A stretch of DNA of 64,000 nt from Nephrocerus scutellatus (taxonomy: Eukaryota; Arthropoda; Insecta; Diptera; Pipunculidae). The stretch is taken from positions 74,138,816 through 74,202,815 of the forward strand of contig OX352764.1 of NCBI GenBank assembly GCA_947095585.1, read 5' to 3'. Positions 42,666 through 60,582 of the stretch are shown piece by piece (the first letter of the stretch is position 1; the number at the start of each line of letters is the position of its first letter). The position numbers and the translations under genes were made by a program. The notes beneath the pieces are model-generated. The model ran no database searches. It was given only the letters and a program-made list of their open reading frames with translations, and had not been told where the DNA came from.

Positions 42666-44811
42666 TGTTAGAGGAAGTGTAGAGGAAGTGGAAATATCAT
42701 AATCACTAAACAATGTACGCGGGAGTTTAACGAAAAATATAAAAAGGGACTTTTATAGTTTGGGAATTATAACTTATACTTTTCCCATACTTTACTCATA
42801 CTTGATATATAGAATACAGTACCTACTGGTCCTGTTTTCATATTTCCGGTAATCCATGAGTTATATCCTCATAGTAGCTAAGTTTACTATTGATGAACTT
42901 CTATATCTAATATATAAAACACTTTCTTCTTATACACATGTCTGTTCGTTCTTTTATAACTCCAAGAAAACATGTTATATTTTAAAAGACATCATCAATT
43001 TTTTTTGGAAAATATGAATTTAAATACCTATTGAAACCTCGTGAATTTTTTTACAGGTGTTTGGAAGGTATTGCTACTAAAATTAGTCTCTCATATTTTG
43101 GAATGGGTCTGAAATCTGGAACAAAGGAACCTAATCTATTCAAAAACTCTTGTCTTACGGATTTTTTTTTATAAAAGCCTCTCGAGTTAAAAAAAAAAAC
43201 AAAATGTCATACATGTAAGGGCTCCTATAATTTTTGTATATCACCTTTTAAATAATTTGACCCAAAAAGCATCTGCTTTGAAACCTGTAGTTTACGGATT
43301 AAGTACCGCACCACCACTTCCTCATAGCCATGTTTTTTTATCTACCATTTCCATTATTAAATTTCTATCGCTATTCGCGTCGTCACGTTTACATTGTTCA
43401 CATGTCCGTATAGTCTTTGCAATGTGTTAATCTAAAGTCAAAGCAATGAAAAGCTATAGCACTAACCGACCTGCTACCGACCATTTTACCTTTTAAACCA
43501 TATGCGAAGGAAAAACTGAGAGTTGGTGTCTAATCTTGGTTCAAGATAATCCATATGGCGGAAGTTATTAAAGAACATAAAGTATAACCACATAAAAATT
43601 TAAAAGGTTCGCTTGAGTGTTGGCACCAATAACAAAATATGTATGTAGACTGTCTTTGGAATGGGGAATGGAGATTCTAGATAGGTATTGTACCTACTAA
43701 GGATCACACTAAACGAGTAAAGTGATGTCGTAATTCGTATCGTACGTTATGCTTTCACCGATTTCCTGTGCAAATGTGAAGAATATGTTTTTCAGCCGTT
43801 TTGAAAAAAATCGTTTGATTGCTTGTAGGATAAAAAAGGACGAAATGTAATTTCAGCCACCAAACCACTTTTGCGTTTTGATTGGCTGAAAATAGAATTC
43901 GCCTGTGAAACTCCGCCCCTTTGGTAGTTTTAATACATGCGTATTATATGCATGTATAGTAAACCGTAAATACCAATATTTACATGGTATTCTAGGACTG
44001 TTAGGAATGTAATACGCCGGTTAATCCGTTTCAACAAATGTACATTCGTCCTTGCATATATCCTTTTTAACTACCACCCATTTCTCTAACCAACCGTCTC
44101 TATATATATTAAAAATTATGCTCTTTCAATTAAATTACAAGCAATTTATGGAATTATGGCATACAATATTATAAAGTAATGAGTGTAATTTGGAGTTTTA
44201 TATTTAAAAATATGTTTGCCTGAATGTAAGAGATCCGTGTACGAGCATTTTCTGTACTAGTATACATATATTAGGTACGTTTATTAAAAATCAACTTACA
44301 TATTTTTCTTCTAGGGGTTGACTATTGATATGTATATTGCAACAGATCTGATGGAATTCTGGTCATTATTATGAATTTGGCCGTTTTGTAATGAACATTT
44401 TAAATGATCAACAAAAATATTTACCAGAGGAAGGAGTTGAGAATGTTAGTCTTTTCGTGGTTTGATAAATTAACTAAACTGATCATTTAATTCGTTTAAT
44501 TTTCGCACTCATAATTTATAAAATATGACTACCTACACGGGTACAGAACAGTATTACAAACCCGCACTATTTGTATTAGCTTATTCAATCTTTTAAAATT
44601 GCTTTCGAATTGCCGCATAACACCATCCTGTATGAGTTGGCGCTCGGAGGACACCGGTTTGATTCCCGTCGCTTTCAAAAATCCACTGAACTGATCATCT
44701 ATATCAGGGTTTCTTAAACTTTTTTTCTCACGACCCACTTTCTCAGTTCAAATAACAAATACATGGATTACTGCCATAACAAGAATTCAATAGAATTATA
44801 AAATAAAATAA
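42666..44811. other. Intergenic DNA, nothing recognised
   Basis: I found no convincing frame and no copy of the repeat families. Small T-runs and A-runs only. Confidence 0.45.
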
Positions 44812-45018
44812 AAACCCATAAAATTTTTCATGTAAATTCTCTAATTGGAGATACACATGTATGTAAAGTTTAAATAAAATCGCGCTAATTTAAAAAAACG
44901 GACCTGAGACACTTCCAAATTTTTACAAAAAGTGTTTTCATCGGAAATTCATATGTTTACAAAATTTCGGCCTTTAGGAAGTGGGTTAAATATTGATCAC
45001 AAGATTCCATAGAGAATC
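44812..45018 (-). repeat. Dispersed TATTAA-CTTCGCG family, short copy
   Basis: On the - strand the right end lies at 44812-44850 (TTAGAGAATTTACATGAAAA, preceded by AAAACCCATAAAATTTTTCA read on the + strand). The left part ends at GTTTAACCCGATTCTCTATG, with GGAATCTTGTGATCAATATT. The central TATTAACTTCGCG piece has been lost. Confidence 0.7.
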
Positions 45019-45403
45019 GGGTTAAAACCAAAATAATACTCAATACTGCATGCAGAAGAATGTTTTCATACTCCGATCCAAATTCCTTGCAGAGCCGGAA
45101 GAAAAGAAAGAAGTAGAATTAGAACGCTACTTTTAAAAAGTTTATCTGAAATAACCTCTTGAAAAATTTTATCCAGATTCGGGGAATGCTTTTAGCTACT
45201 AATGAATCACACAATGTGATTTAATATTTGAAGTATGGAAGAAATATAAATTTCCCGCTCCCGCAGCCGCGTCTTTGTAAACCCCAACGCAATTTTTTCA
45301 AGACAACTGATGATCGCAACCCCAATAAAATATCTTGCGACCCTATTTGGGATCGCGACCCCTATTTTAAGTAACACTTATCTGGATTTAATAAGGCCAG
45401 GTA

Positions 45404-46380
45404 GTAAACCGGAGGCCTTGGACAATCTAAGGCTAAGCGACAGATCAAGTCATATTCCTATTACGAAGTTCTTACCTTTTGAGAGAGGAATGTCTAAGGA
45501 AAGCTAATGGGCTCTTCTCACATGTCTGTCGATTCGATTTTTAGGCTTACTAAAGAGTTCGTAATGGATTTTGCATATAAAAACACAACACAACTTTGTT
45601 TATTCACAAATTACAACTTTTATTCACAAAAAGCAAGAGTTCACAAATTCTTAATAGTGATTACTCAATATTTATACAAATAAAACGAGTACATACAACA
45701 CTGCTCTTTCTACCTTCATTCTGGTACAGATCCAAACTATAACTAACTAACTGTGAAAGAGTGCGGGCTATTTATACCCAATTCTGTTCCATTTGAACTA
45801 TCTAGCAAGTACCAGAACATACAGGTAAATTCATTCATATGACTCACCAACTAACAAGTACATTCAAGTACAACTACACCACCACCATGATTTCAGCACC
45901 GAGAGCTATTTGTGGATTTGATCAACCGGCGGAGGGCTTGAAAAATCTAAGGCTAAGCGACAGATCAAATTATATTCCTATAAGGAAGTCCTTATCTTTA
46001 GATAGAGGAATGTCTAAGGCATGCTAATGGGATTTTCTCACAGGTCTGTCTCAGGTGATAATATATGGTTTCGATTTTTAGGGTTACTAAAGATTTCGTA
46101 ATAGATTTTGCATATAAAAACACAACACGAGGTTGTTTGTTCACAAATTACAACTTTTATTCACAAATTCTTACTCTTAATAGTGATTAATTATTATATT
46201 TACAAATAACACATATAACATTGCTCTCTTTCCACTTGCATGTATTTTGGTACAGATCGAAACTATTTATTCCCAACTCTTTTCCATTTGAACTATCTAG
46301 CAAGTACCAGAACATACAGGTAAATTCCTTCATATGACTCACCAACTAAAAAGCACATAAAAGTACAACAAAACTTCAAC
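45404..46380. repeat. Direct repeat of ~495-bp units
   Basis: Two diverged copies lie in tandem. Both contain AATCTAAGGCTAAGCGACAG (about 45424 and 45941), GCATATAAAAACACAACAC and CCATTTGAACTATCTAGCAA (45789 and 46284). Each has short deletions relative to the other, and the offset ranges from about 518 to 495 bp. No long frame spans a unit. It could be a tandem pair of terminal repeats or a segmental duplication. I cannot tell which. Confidence 0.8.
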
Positions 46381-46937
46381 CACAAGAAACAGTAAATGAA
46401 AATCCAAAATCCAATAAAAAAGCCTTAACCTTTACCACGAAACGAATTGTTCGCTCCGAATATTTTCGTAACAGGATAATAGGCAGAATGCTACATATGC
46501 AGGGTATATGTGTACACCACTAACTCATTACCCAGTTCAATTATTGTGAAAGCGAATTATTTGAATAAAACCAATTTATCACCACAATTATTTTAATTAT
46601 TTTATATACATTTTAATTATGAACCAAGAATGCCATTGTGCCATCATGTTAATCGAAGCCTAAATATTTGCAACTTTAGTAATACTGCAGCGACTAATGT
46701 TGTGGCAACAGTAGTTAAGTTTTTAGCGTTAAAGTTACTTATACATACCTGAAAATACTACTTACCTACTTATCGGAAATGTGTTTTCGCAATATAAGAA
46801 TATGTATTAGTTTTTTAGATTAATAAGTATCAGTGTACAATATGTGGTACATACATACGCACTGACTGAAGTTAAAGCTTTTAAAGTTTATTTTACCGAA
46901 ATATTAAAGTTCTAGTTGCAATAGTTACTATACATCG

Positions 46938-47968
46938 TCTTTCTTTCTTTCCTTTACTCCGCGGGGGAGTATAGGGCTTCTACGAACGCCCGCCAACGAA
47001 CTCGACTTATCGCCTGAGGTTTCAAGAGACGCCACTCTATACCCTGGGATCTTGCTTCCTATTCTATTGTTCTTTTCCATGTCTTGCTAGAACGGCCAAC
47101 TCGGCGGCTTTCTTGTGGATTACAGTCGAGCGCTAGTTTCGTAATATCGTCCGCTGGCTTTTTCAAAGTGTGGCCAATCCAGCTCTATTTTCGTCGTCTG
47201 ATGGTGATCGCGATTGCTTCCTCCTGCGTTACTTTTACTCTCCACAAGTCTTGATTGGTGATAATGTCCGGCCATCTTAATCTCAGTGTCCTTCTTAAGC
47301 ACTTGTTGACGAAGAAGGGGAGGCGCGTCGCAATTGACTCTGTGACTTTCCACGTTTCGCAGCCATACAAGAGTACTGAAAGAACGTTAGATCTGAAGAT
47401 CGTTAGCTTCAGATTCCGGGAAATTTGCGAGGAGTTCAAGATATTATTTAGCATACTATAGAGGTGTCGCGCCTTATTTACACGAGAGCACACATCCGGG
47501 TCAGCACCACCATTTTTTGACATCCAGCTGTCCAAATAACAAAACTTATCGACTTCCTCTATCTGATGTCCGTCAATCGAGAGATCACATGTTCCACTAG
47601 CGTTAACGCGAAGTAGTTTTGTTTTTGAGACGTTAATTTTTAAACCCACTTTGTTAGCGTATCCATATCACCTAGCGATTGTGATAGGAGACAGATATCA
47701 TCAGCATAGTCCAGGTCTTCTAGGCGCTGAGAAACATTCGATGGCAAACCCGATGTTACTATTTTCATCACTCAGTCGATGACAATTGTGAAAAGCAATG
47801 GTGAGTGGGTGCAACCTTGCCTGACTCCCTAGATGTTGAAAGGTTAGCCAAGATGACCGTTATGAATGACGCAGCATGTTGAGTCGCGGTACAGCTCCTT
47901 AATGATGTTAATGAATTTTTCCGGAAAACCATAGCTAGACAAAATCTGCCACATCATGTTTCATCCTT
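46938..47968 (-). pseudogene. LINE B, second long copy (5'-truncated)
   Basis: It is colinear with LINE B from the 3' tail (TTCTTTCCTTTACTCCGCGG) through the C-terminal frame 47649-47185 ('LLYGCETWKVTESIATRL') to the GCCACATCATGTTTC position that matches 35728. In this copy the sequence across the LINE A insertion point is uninterrupted (CTCCACAAGTCTTGATTGG near 47240-47260). That shows the empty site. Deletions near 47760 and 47830 break the upstream frame. Confidence 0.88.
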
Positions 47969-48189
47969 GCTACTATACATAGTTGAACAAAATTTATTAG
48001 AAATTTAGTTTTCATCTTTCATGAAAATTTGCATTCTATTCTTCTTTTACTTCTAAGCAAATCTAAAGTTATTCTAATTACAAGAGTCAAGAACAGTTTC
48101 TATAAAAATAGTAGTACATATATATAATAATATGCTGGAGAGAATGGTGATTTTTTTTATATACATACTAGTTGTTAACCCTGGCGTAA

Positions 48190-48452
48190 CAGCCCATAAT
48201 AATGATATTCAGCGCGACAGACCATTGCAGTCCAAGGCCTGGCTTATCGCAACCATTTGTGTTGAGCATGTATATTTTTGCACACAAAATGGAGAGACCT
48301 ACAATTTAATGCCGGATCCGAATGGCGAATTGAGAAGCTTTCCGTGACAAGTTATTACTCTCGGAACTCGTTCGCGAGAGGTGGGACACCGTGAAAAATA
48401 CTTTTGGTGTTACCCCTGCTCAGAAGTCCATGCTCTTATCCACTGCCCATAA
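48190..48452 (-). mobile_element. tRNA-derived SINE, copy 4
   Basis: On the - strand a head with GTGGATAAGAGCATGGACTT is present, then a deletion of the box B region, then the complete body and TATTATTATG tail. The first ~15 bp of the head are replaced by sequence resembling the right end of the dispersed repeat that follows. Confidence 0.82.
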
Positions 48453-48465
48453 GAATAACAATTAT

Positions 48466-49084
48466 TCATGTAAATTCTCTAATCGTAGATACACCCGGGG
48501 GCCGGGGTGTCCAAAATTTTTAGAAAAAGTGTTTTTCGTCGGAAAATTATTTATTTATATAAAATTTTTTAGAAAATCGGATTAATTTTTATTTTAAATT
48601 TGTATGAGGACCCACGACCCCGGCGTCTGTATAGGACCCCATTATCCCGGGGCCCGGGGTCTCCAAAATTTTGCAAAAAGTGTTGTCCGGAGATACACAT
48701 GCGTATAAAATTTGAAGAAAATCGGGTTAATTTTTAAAAAAAAATGTGTATAGGGCCCCACGACCCCGGGGCATCACGATCCCGGGGCCTGGGGTCTCTA
48801 AATTTTTTATAAAAAGTGTTGTGAATCGGGAATATACATGTATAAAAAAATTTGAAGAAAATCGGGTAAATTTTGTAAAATATTTGTATGGGAGCCCCCC
48901 GACCCCGAGGCCCGAGGGGCCCCAAATTTTAATAGATAGTGTTGTCATCGGAGATTTCCATGTGTTCAAAATTTCAATGAAATAGGACTTTGGGAAGTGA
49001 GTTAAAAATTGATCGCAAGATTCCACGACAAACAAACCCACAAACAAACACACGGGCACGCGAAGTTAATATAGAGAATTTAAA
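48466..49084 (-). repeat. Dispersed TATTAA-CTTCGCG family, complete copy
   Basis: On the - strand the left end is at 49063-49082 (TTCTCTATATTAACTTCGCG) with the GTTTGTGGGTTTG variant. Three units of ~115-125 bp follow, and the right end is at 48468-48485 (TTAGAGAATTTACATGAA). ORFs reading 'PRPRGITIPGPGVSKFF' and similar are translations of the unit. Confidence 0.85.
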
Positions 49085-49089
49085 AATTG

Positions 49090-49370
49090 TATTGACACAG
49101 CGAGTATGAGTTCGTTTGCAAAATTTAAGGAGGCTACTATAGAAATTATGGACTATTATTTGTATTGGAAACCACTGACCAAAGCGTCCTACCTCAACCC
49201 TTGCAAAATATAGTATATGTTGTTTTCTTGAAATACCAAACAACTGTGCAAAATTTCAGGACGTTAATATTGAACAATTCTGGAAAATTTATAAAATATT
49301 AGATTTGAAAAAAATATCGTTTGGTGACCATAGAGTCTCTCACTTCAAAGCAATCATATTTTAGGTAAAA
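49090..49370 (-). repeat. Dispersed repeat shared with 58850-59140
   Basis: Both loci contain CAACTGTGCAAAATTTCAGG (or close) followed by ACGTTA, then CTGGAAAATTTATAA or equivalent, and TGACCATAG(A/T)GTC blocks. The order of blocks differs partly between the loci. The family is not recognised. Confidence 0.55.
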
Positions 49371-50428
49371 ACTAGAAAACAAAAAGATAAGATAAAGGTA
49401 AATCGTTATTATAGTAAGTTATTACCGTGGACATCAAGATAAATGTCAGCATCATTAGCTGACAGAACCAGATAATTTAATAAAAAATTAAATGGAGAAT
49501 TTGCTTTTCCTCCTAACATCTACAATTAACCACGAATTGCACGGAAAATATTACTTGGAAAACTTAAGCCATATATCTACCCTATCTAGAAACCGCTTTG
49601 CAATCGATTATTAATACATATATAGATTATATTAAAATATTCCTTCGAACTTCACCTGTAAACCTCAATATTTATGATTTTAATATTCAAAATCATTTAA
49701 TTGAAATCTGTACGCAGCTGCAGGTATCCATTTACGATAGCAGTGTAAGACAATAACTTTAACCACATCGATCTATATCACTTACAGCATTTATGGTTGC
49801 CGTTTTCTTTAGGATTTTCTACCAATGTACCTACCATACATATGTAATTACTTTAAGTTATAGTTCAGCAAGCTATGTAGAACTTACGGTAACAGCACTA
49901 CTCATCGTTATACCTCTGCGCCATTTCTTCATTACGGTTAGGCGCTGAAATAGATGTCAAATGTCAACAAAAAGTCGGCTAAGAATATAAATACGAAAGG
50001 ACCAATCTCTTTTTTTTATAACTGTATAACTCTCATAAACGCTGAACATTGGGGTGTGAAAGAGAACGCTTTAGAAAAGTCCAGAAAATAGAGGGTGTGT
50101 TCTAGCGCAAGGACTCTTTAAACAATTCGGTTAGGGTAGGTAGGGTTGGTTGGTTTGGCGTATACCTACCTAACTGGAAAATCATCTGTAATAGAGAAAG
50201 GAAGCAAAGAACAAAACGACGTGTATGGATGTGATGACGACGATGATTTATGGACGATTTTCAGCGGATGACGAGTGATTCAAAGTCATTTGAACCGTCA
50301 ACGGGTAAACAAGCTTTGATCTCCGGATGCGTCTTATGACTCGTGATTATCAACTATTGCGGTAGAAAATATTTGTTAAAATTTCTAATATCTAAAGTCA
50401 TTAATATAAGTAAATAAAAATTGCCACT
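49371..50428. promoter_or_regulatory. Presumed upstream and 5' leader region of bsh
   Basis: The kilobase before the bsh start codon contains no other frame or repeat. The region 50100-50428 is less AT-rich and is the likely 5' leader. No TATA box or initiator could be assigned with confidence. The start codon context is GCCACTATGG. Confidence 0.35.
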
Positions 50429-57443
<7,015 letters not shown>

Positions 57444-57589
57444 TAAAAAGTATTTTTATTAATGTAGATGATTATAAGCAATTATGTGAAAAGGATGAAC
57501 TTACCGTCCCTAAGTCGAATATAACATATACATATGTATATAAATATGATGAGTGTGTCTAGTCATTTTATAGTTTCTACATCATCTAA
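57444..57589. other. bsh 3' flank
   Basis: It is AT-rich, with AATAAA overlapping the stop codon and a second A-rich stretch. It probably belongs to the bsh 3' untranslated region. Confidence 0.4.
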
Positions 57590-58210
57590 AGCGGGCCCGA
57601 CACGTTACTGCATTCCTTACATCATTCTCATGTGCGTGTGCAGTACGATTGCACCGACACGTTACTGCATACTTTTCAATCATTCATTTTTCGTTTACTG
57701 TCTTGACGTGCAGACCACAATGTCAGAAGCGGATAAAATAATTTTGGCAGTGATTGCAGTTAAGCGTTTTATCTCGCGCTTGTAGTTGATGCGTAACGTA
57801 TTTATTTTTTAGTAACTTCTTTTCTACCAGCATTTGGGTATCTTTCCCGATATTTCTCCACTAATTGCTGATTCTGCTCCTCCCTTAATACTCTGTTGCT
57901 ATATTCGTTGCTCCTTATATCCCATATCGCAGATAAAGTGCGGTAAAATTCAATTAAGTCAATAACAAATTTTCTTTCGATGTTTTCCGCCATGACGTCT
58001 GCACTCTATAAAATATAGTTGCGAATGAATGCAGTTTCAGTCACTACAATACACGTGACGTATTGACTGAAAAACCCATGCATGCAGTAAGCAAAATCCA
58101 AATGATTTGGATTGCATGCTTCAGTCATTGTAATTGAGACGCATACATACCTGTTTCACTAATAACCCTTTACGATGATGTAAGGAATGCAGTAACGTGT
58201 CGGGGCCGCT
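57590..58210. mobile_element. PIF/Harbinger-like element, 621 bp, with TAA target duplication
   Basis: The left end is AGCGGGCCCGACACGTTACT and the right end, read inward, is AGCGGCCCCGACACGTTACT. The match continues as GCATTCCTTACATCAT on both sides, giving terminal inverted repeats of ~36 bp. TAA flanks both ends (57587-57589, 58211-58213), which is the 3-bp target duplication of this superfamily. The CGACACGTTACTGCAT motif occurs again inside at 57655. No transposase is present, but a MADF-type frame is (see next entry). Confidence 0.85.
57802..57993 (-). CDS. MADF-domain N-terminal ORF inside the Harbinger-like element
   Basis: The 63-codon frame starts MAENIERKFVIDLIEFYRTL and contains 'IWDIRSNEYSNRVLREEQNQ' and 'VEKYRERYPNAGRKEV'. 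This matches the first half of a MADF (Myb/SANT-like) DNA-binding domain: hydrophobic helix 1, the conserved L/I-W-D/N, then the N-R helix. Many Harbinger elements encode such a second protein that helps the transposase. This copy ends early at KK before the domain is complete, so it is probably a deletion derivative. Confidence 0.7.
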   Translation of the reverse strand: MAENIERKFVIDLIEFYRTLSAIWDIRSNEYSNRVLREEQNQQLVEKYRERYPNAGRKEVTKK

Positions 58211-58213
58211 TAA

Positions 58214-59220
58214 GTTGTCTTATAATTAAGAAAACGACCTTCAACAGAAATATCTTTATAGAATAAAATATGCAAATTTGAAAAGTAATATATTTACCCA
58301 TTTTAATAGTAAAAAAAGTTTAGCTTTTAAGACCTAAAATAAAGTTCGCATAGAAATTTTATTGCATAAATAAATAAGAATTATATTTCAAATTGTGACA
58401 TTTTAAAAAAACTTTTATTTTACTTGACTTGACCCCAAATTGTCTCTCTGTTTGAACTTCTTTGAGGACGTTCTTAGCCAAATCCAAATAGTCATATGAT
58501 CTGAAATATTTTTGTGGCTCGTGTGAAATTGGTCTTTGAGTTACTTTTTAAACAACCTTCTGGGACAATAGCTGAATTTTTATTTTCGCAGCTTATTCTC
58601 ATGAAACATTTCTAAGCTCCTACATGTTTCACATGTTGTGCGTCGCGTGTGACCCGTGTGAAGCGTGTAATAGCTTGTTTCCTTGTGAGGTGTGAGGTTC
58701 CTTTTTTACCAACTTTCGCACATATAAATGAAGTGAGCGCTAATGCGCAATTCCATGCAATGAGAGCTATAAGTGCACGGATTCATAGCAACATGAAAAA
58801 AATGTGTATGTGATCGATTGACCTAAAGATCTCGTTCCAAAATATCACGGGTTCATATTCGTTTGCATGATTGAAAGAGGCTACTTAATATATGAAAATG
58901 TTGGAAAATTTATAAAAATAAGATTTGAAAAACAAAAAATAAAAATATGAAAAAAAATCAGGGAACACCTGACCATAGTGTCCGACCTCTTCTAAAATAT
59001 GGAGGTTCTTGTGTTCGTTAAATACTAAACAGTTGTGCAAAATTTCAGAACGTTACTATCCAGAAATTCTGAAAAATTTATAATTTGTAAAAACAATTCA
59101 AATGGTCACCGCACTTAACCCAGGAATCTGACCACTTTAAAAATATGCCTATTAGGTGCTCATTACAATAAAAACGCCTACACAAAGCTTAAACGCGATC
59201 GGCTGAAGGGTTTGGCAATA
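58214..59220. other. Intergenic DNA with one dispersed repeat
   Basis: Bases 58850-59140 belong to the family also seen at 49090-49370 (CAGTTGTGCAAAATTTCAGA). A short CG-rich phrase at 58636-58668 (GTGCGTCGCGTGTG) resembles the CACACGCG repeat of 19970. Otherwise nothing is seen. Confidence 0.5.
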
Positions 59221-59275
59221 TACGTAGATACATACATACATACATACACACATACATACATACATACATACACAC
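59221..59275. repeat. CATA/CACA microsatellite
   Basis: About ten ACAT/ACAC tetranucleotide units follow one another. The ORF read through it on the - strand (59152-59361, repeated Cys-Val-Cys-Met-Tyr) is not a gene. Confidence 0.85.
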
Positions 59276-59296
59276 AAAGTTTCCCTTATATATATA

Positions 59297-59605
59297 TTTA
59301 TTTTTTTATATTTAAACTTATTCCCAAGTGAATACTCCCTGAATAACTTGCGCCACGGCAATAAGGTGGGTTTAGCCCTTTATTAGAATTAAGAATTAAA
59401 TCGGAGAAATGTGATTTACAATATATCACATTCCTCACGTTTGTAGCCGGTTTCAAATTATTTTCTCATTGATTCATTTAAAAAAGCAATACGGAAAAAC
59501 GATCACGAAACTAAAACGACGGGAGTCCAAATGCTTTAATGAATGGATCATGGTCAAGGAAAACTACAAACAAACTTGACCAAGAAAATATTACATAAAA
59601 AATAA
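59297..59605 (-). mobile_element. 3' UTR-only copy of the jockey/CR1-like LINE
   Basis: It matches the 3' UTR of the elements at 60583 and 37826 (GCCACGGCAATAAG, TTTACAATATATCACATTCC, CTCACGTTTGTAGCCGG, CATGGTCAAGGAAAACTAC) and contains no coding part. It lies ~1 kb from the long copy in the same orientation. Confidence 0.88.
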
Positions 59606-60582
59606 CATACGTGCCTTCAAAATTCTAGGAACCTCCATTGAAAAATTCGGTCTTTCAGGAACTAGCTGACTTCTTTCTTGAAGGCCAACAAGTCGACAGT
59701 GAATTGTACCGGATTCGTAGTACCAGGCCTAACAAACGAAATTGGCACGCACAACTATCGAGCCGATAAGCTGCAACGCCAAACAAGGATAAGCGAAAAA
59801 GCTGGACTCAAATGTACCTCTTGAATATTATCTGCGGTTCCTCGTAGCTTGACTAATTTCAGGCCTTTGAATTTTAATTTGGTTCTTTTGTTTTAAATTT
59901 TTATGATTTAAAAAACAATCTAAAAAAATGATTTTATTATATATCTTACATGGTTTTATGCTTCATAGGCTGTAGTAATGTAAGTATTTTATGCAAAAAA
60001 CCAACGTCCCGTCCCGATTTATTGTTCCGTACTCTTTATTGGCATTAATAGGAATGAAAAAACAAAAAATTTTAAAAGCCTTTTTTGCTTTTTTAGTCTA
60101 AATCAAAAGCCAAGGTAATTTCTTTCACTTTAGGAATGCTTGGATAATCGTCGAGAAGGGAAACTCGTTACCTGCGATGTTGTTCGATTGTAAAGATATT
60201 CCTACCTGAACTAACAAAATAACTTTAAAATAAGTTTTTAAAGCCAAATTGTACACATGAAGAAGTTGAAATTATCAATTTCTATGCTAACTTCATATCT
60301 AGAATGAGGTTGTAACACAGATAATATGGTATTACTAGGCATAGTGAAATCACAGATAATATAATATTTATTGTCTATGATGAAATTCTACAAAAACAAA
60401 AATTTTATACTAAATAAACAATTAGTTGTAACAACGCAAGCGCACAATAGTCTCTTAACATGATACTAATAATGGTACGAGTATTTTAAAGTAATGAATG
60501 AAATTCTCATTCGAACGGGACAAATCTTTTAACTAAGTGCCCAGTTATTGGAGAATAATTCACTTCTCGACGGATGAAGAGT
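59606..60582. other. Intergenic DNA, nothing recognised
   Basis: AT-rich sequence without frame or shared repeat. Confidence 0.45.

Noticed and set aside
59152..59361. Cys-rich 69-codon - strand ORF
   Set aside because: It translates a CATA/CACA microsatellite.
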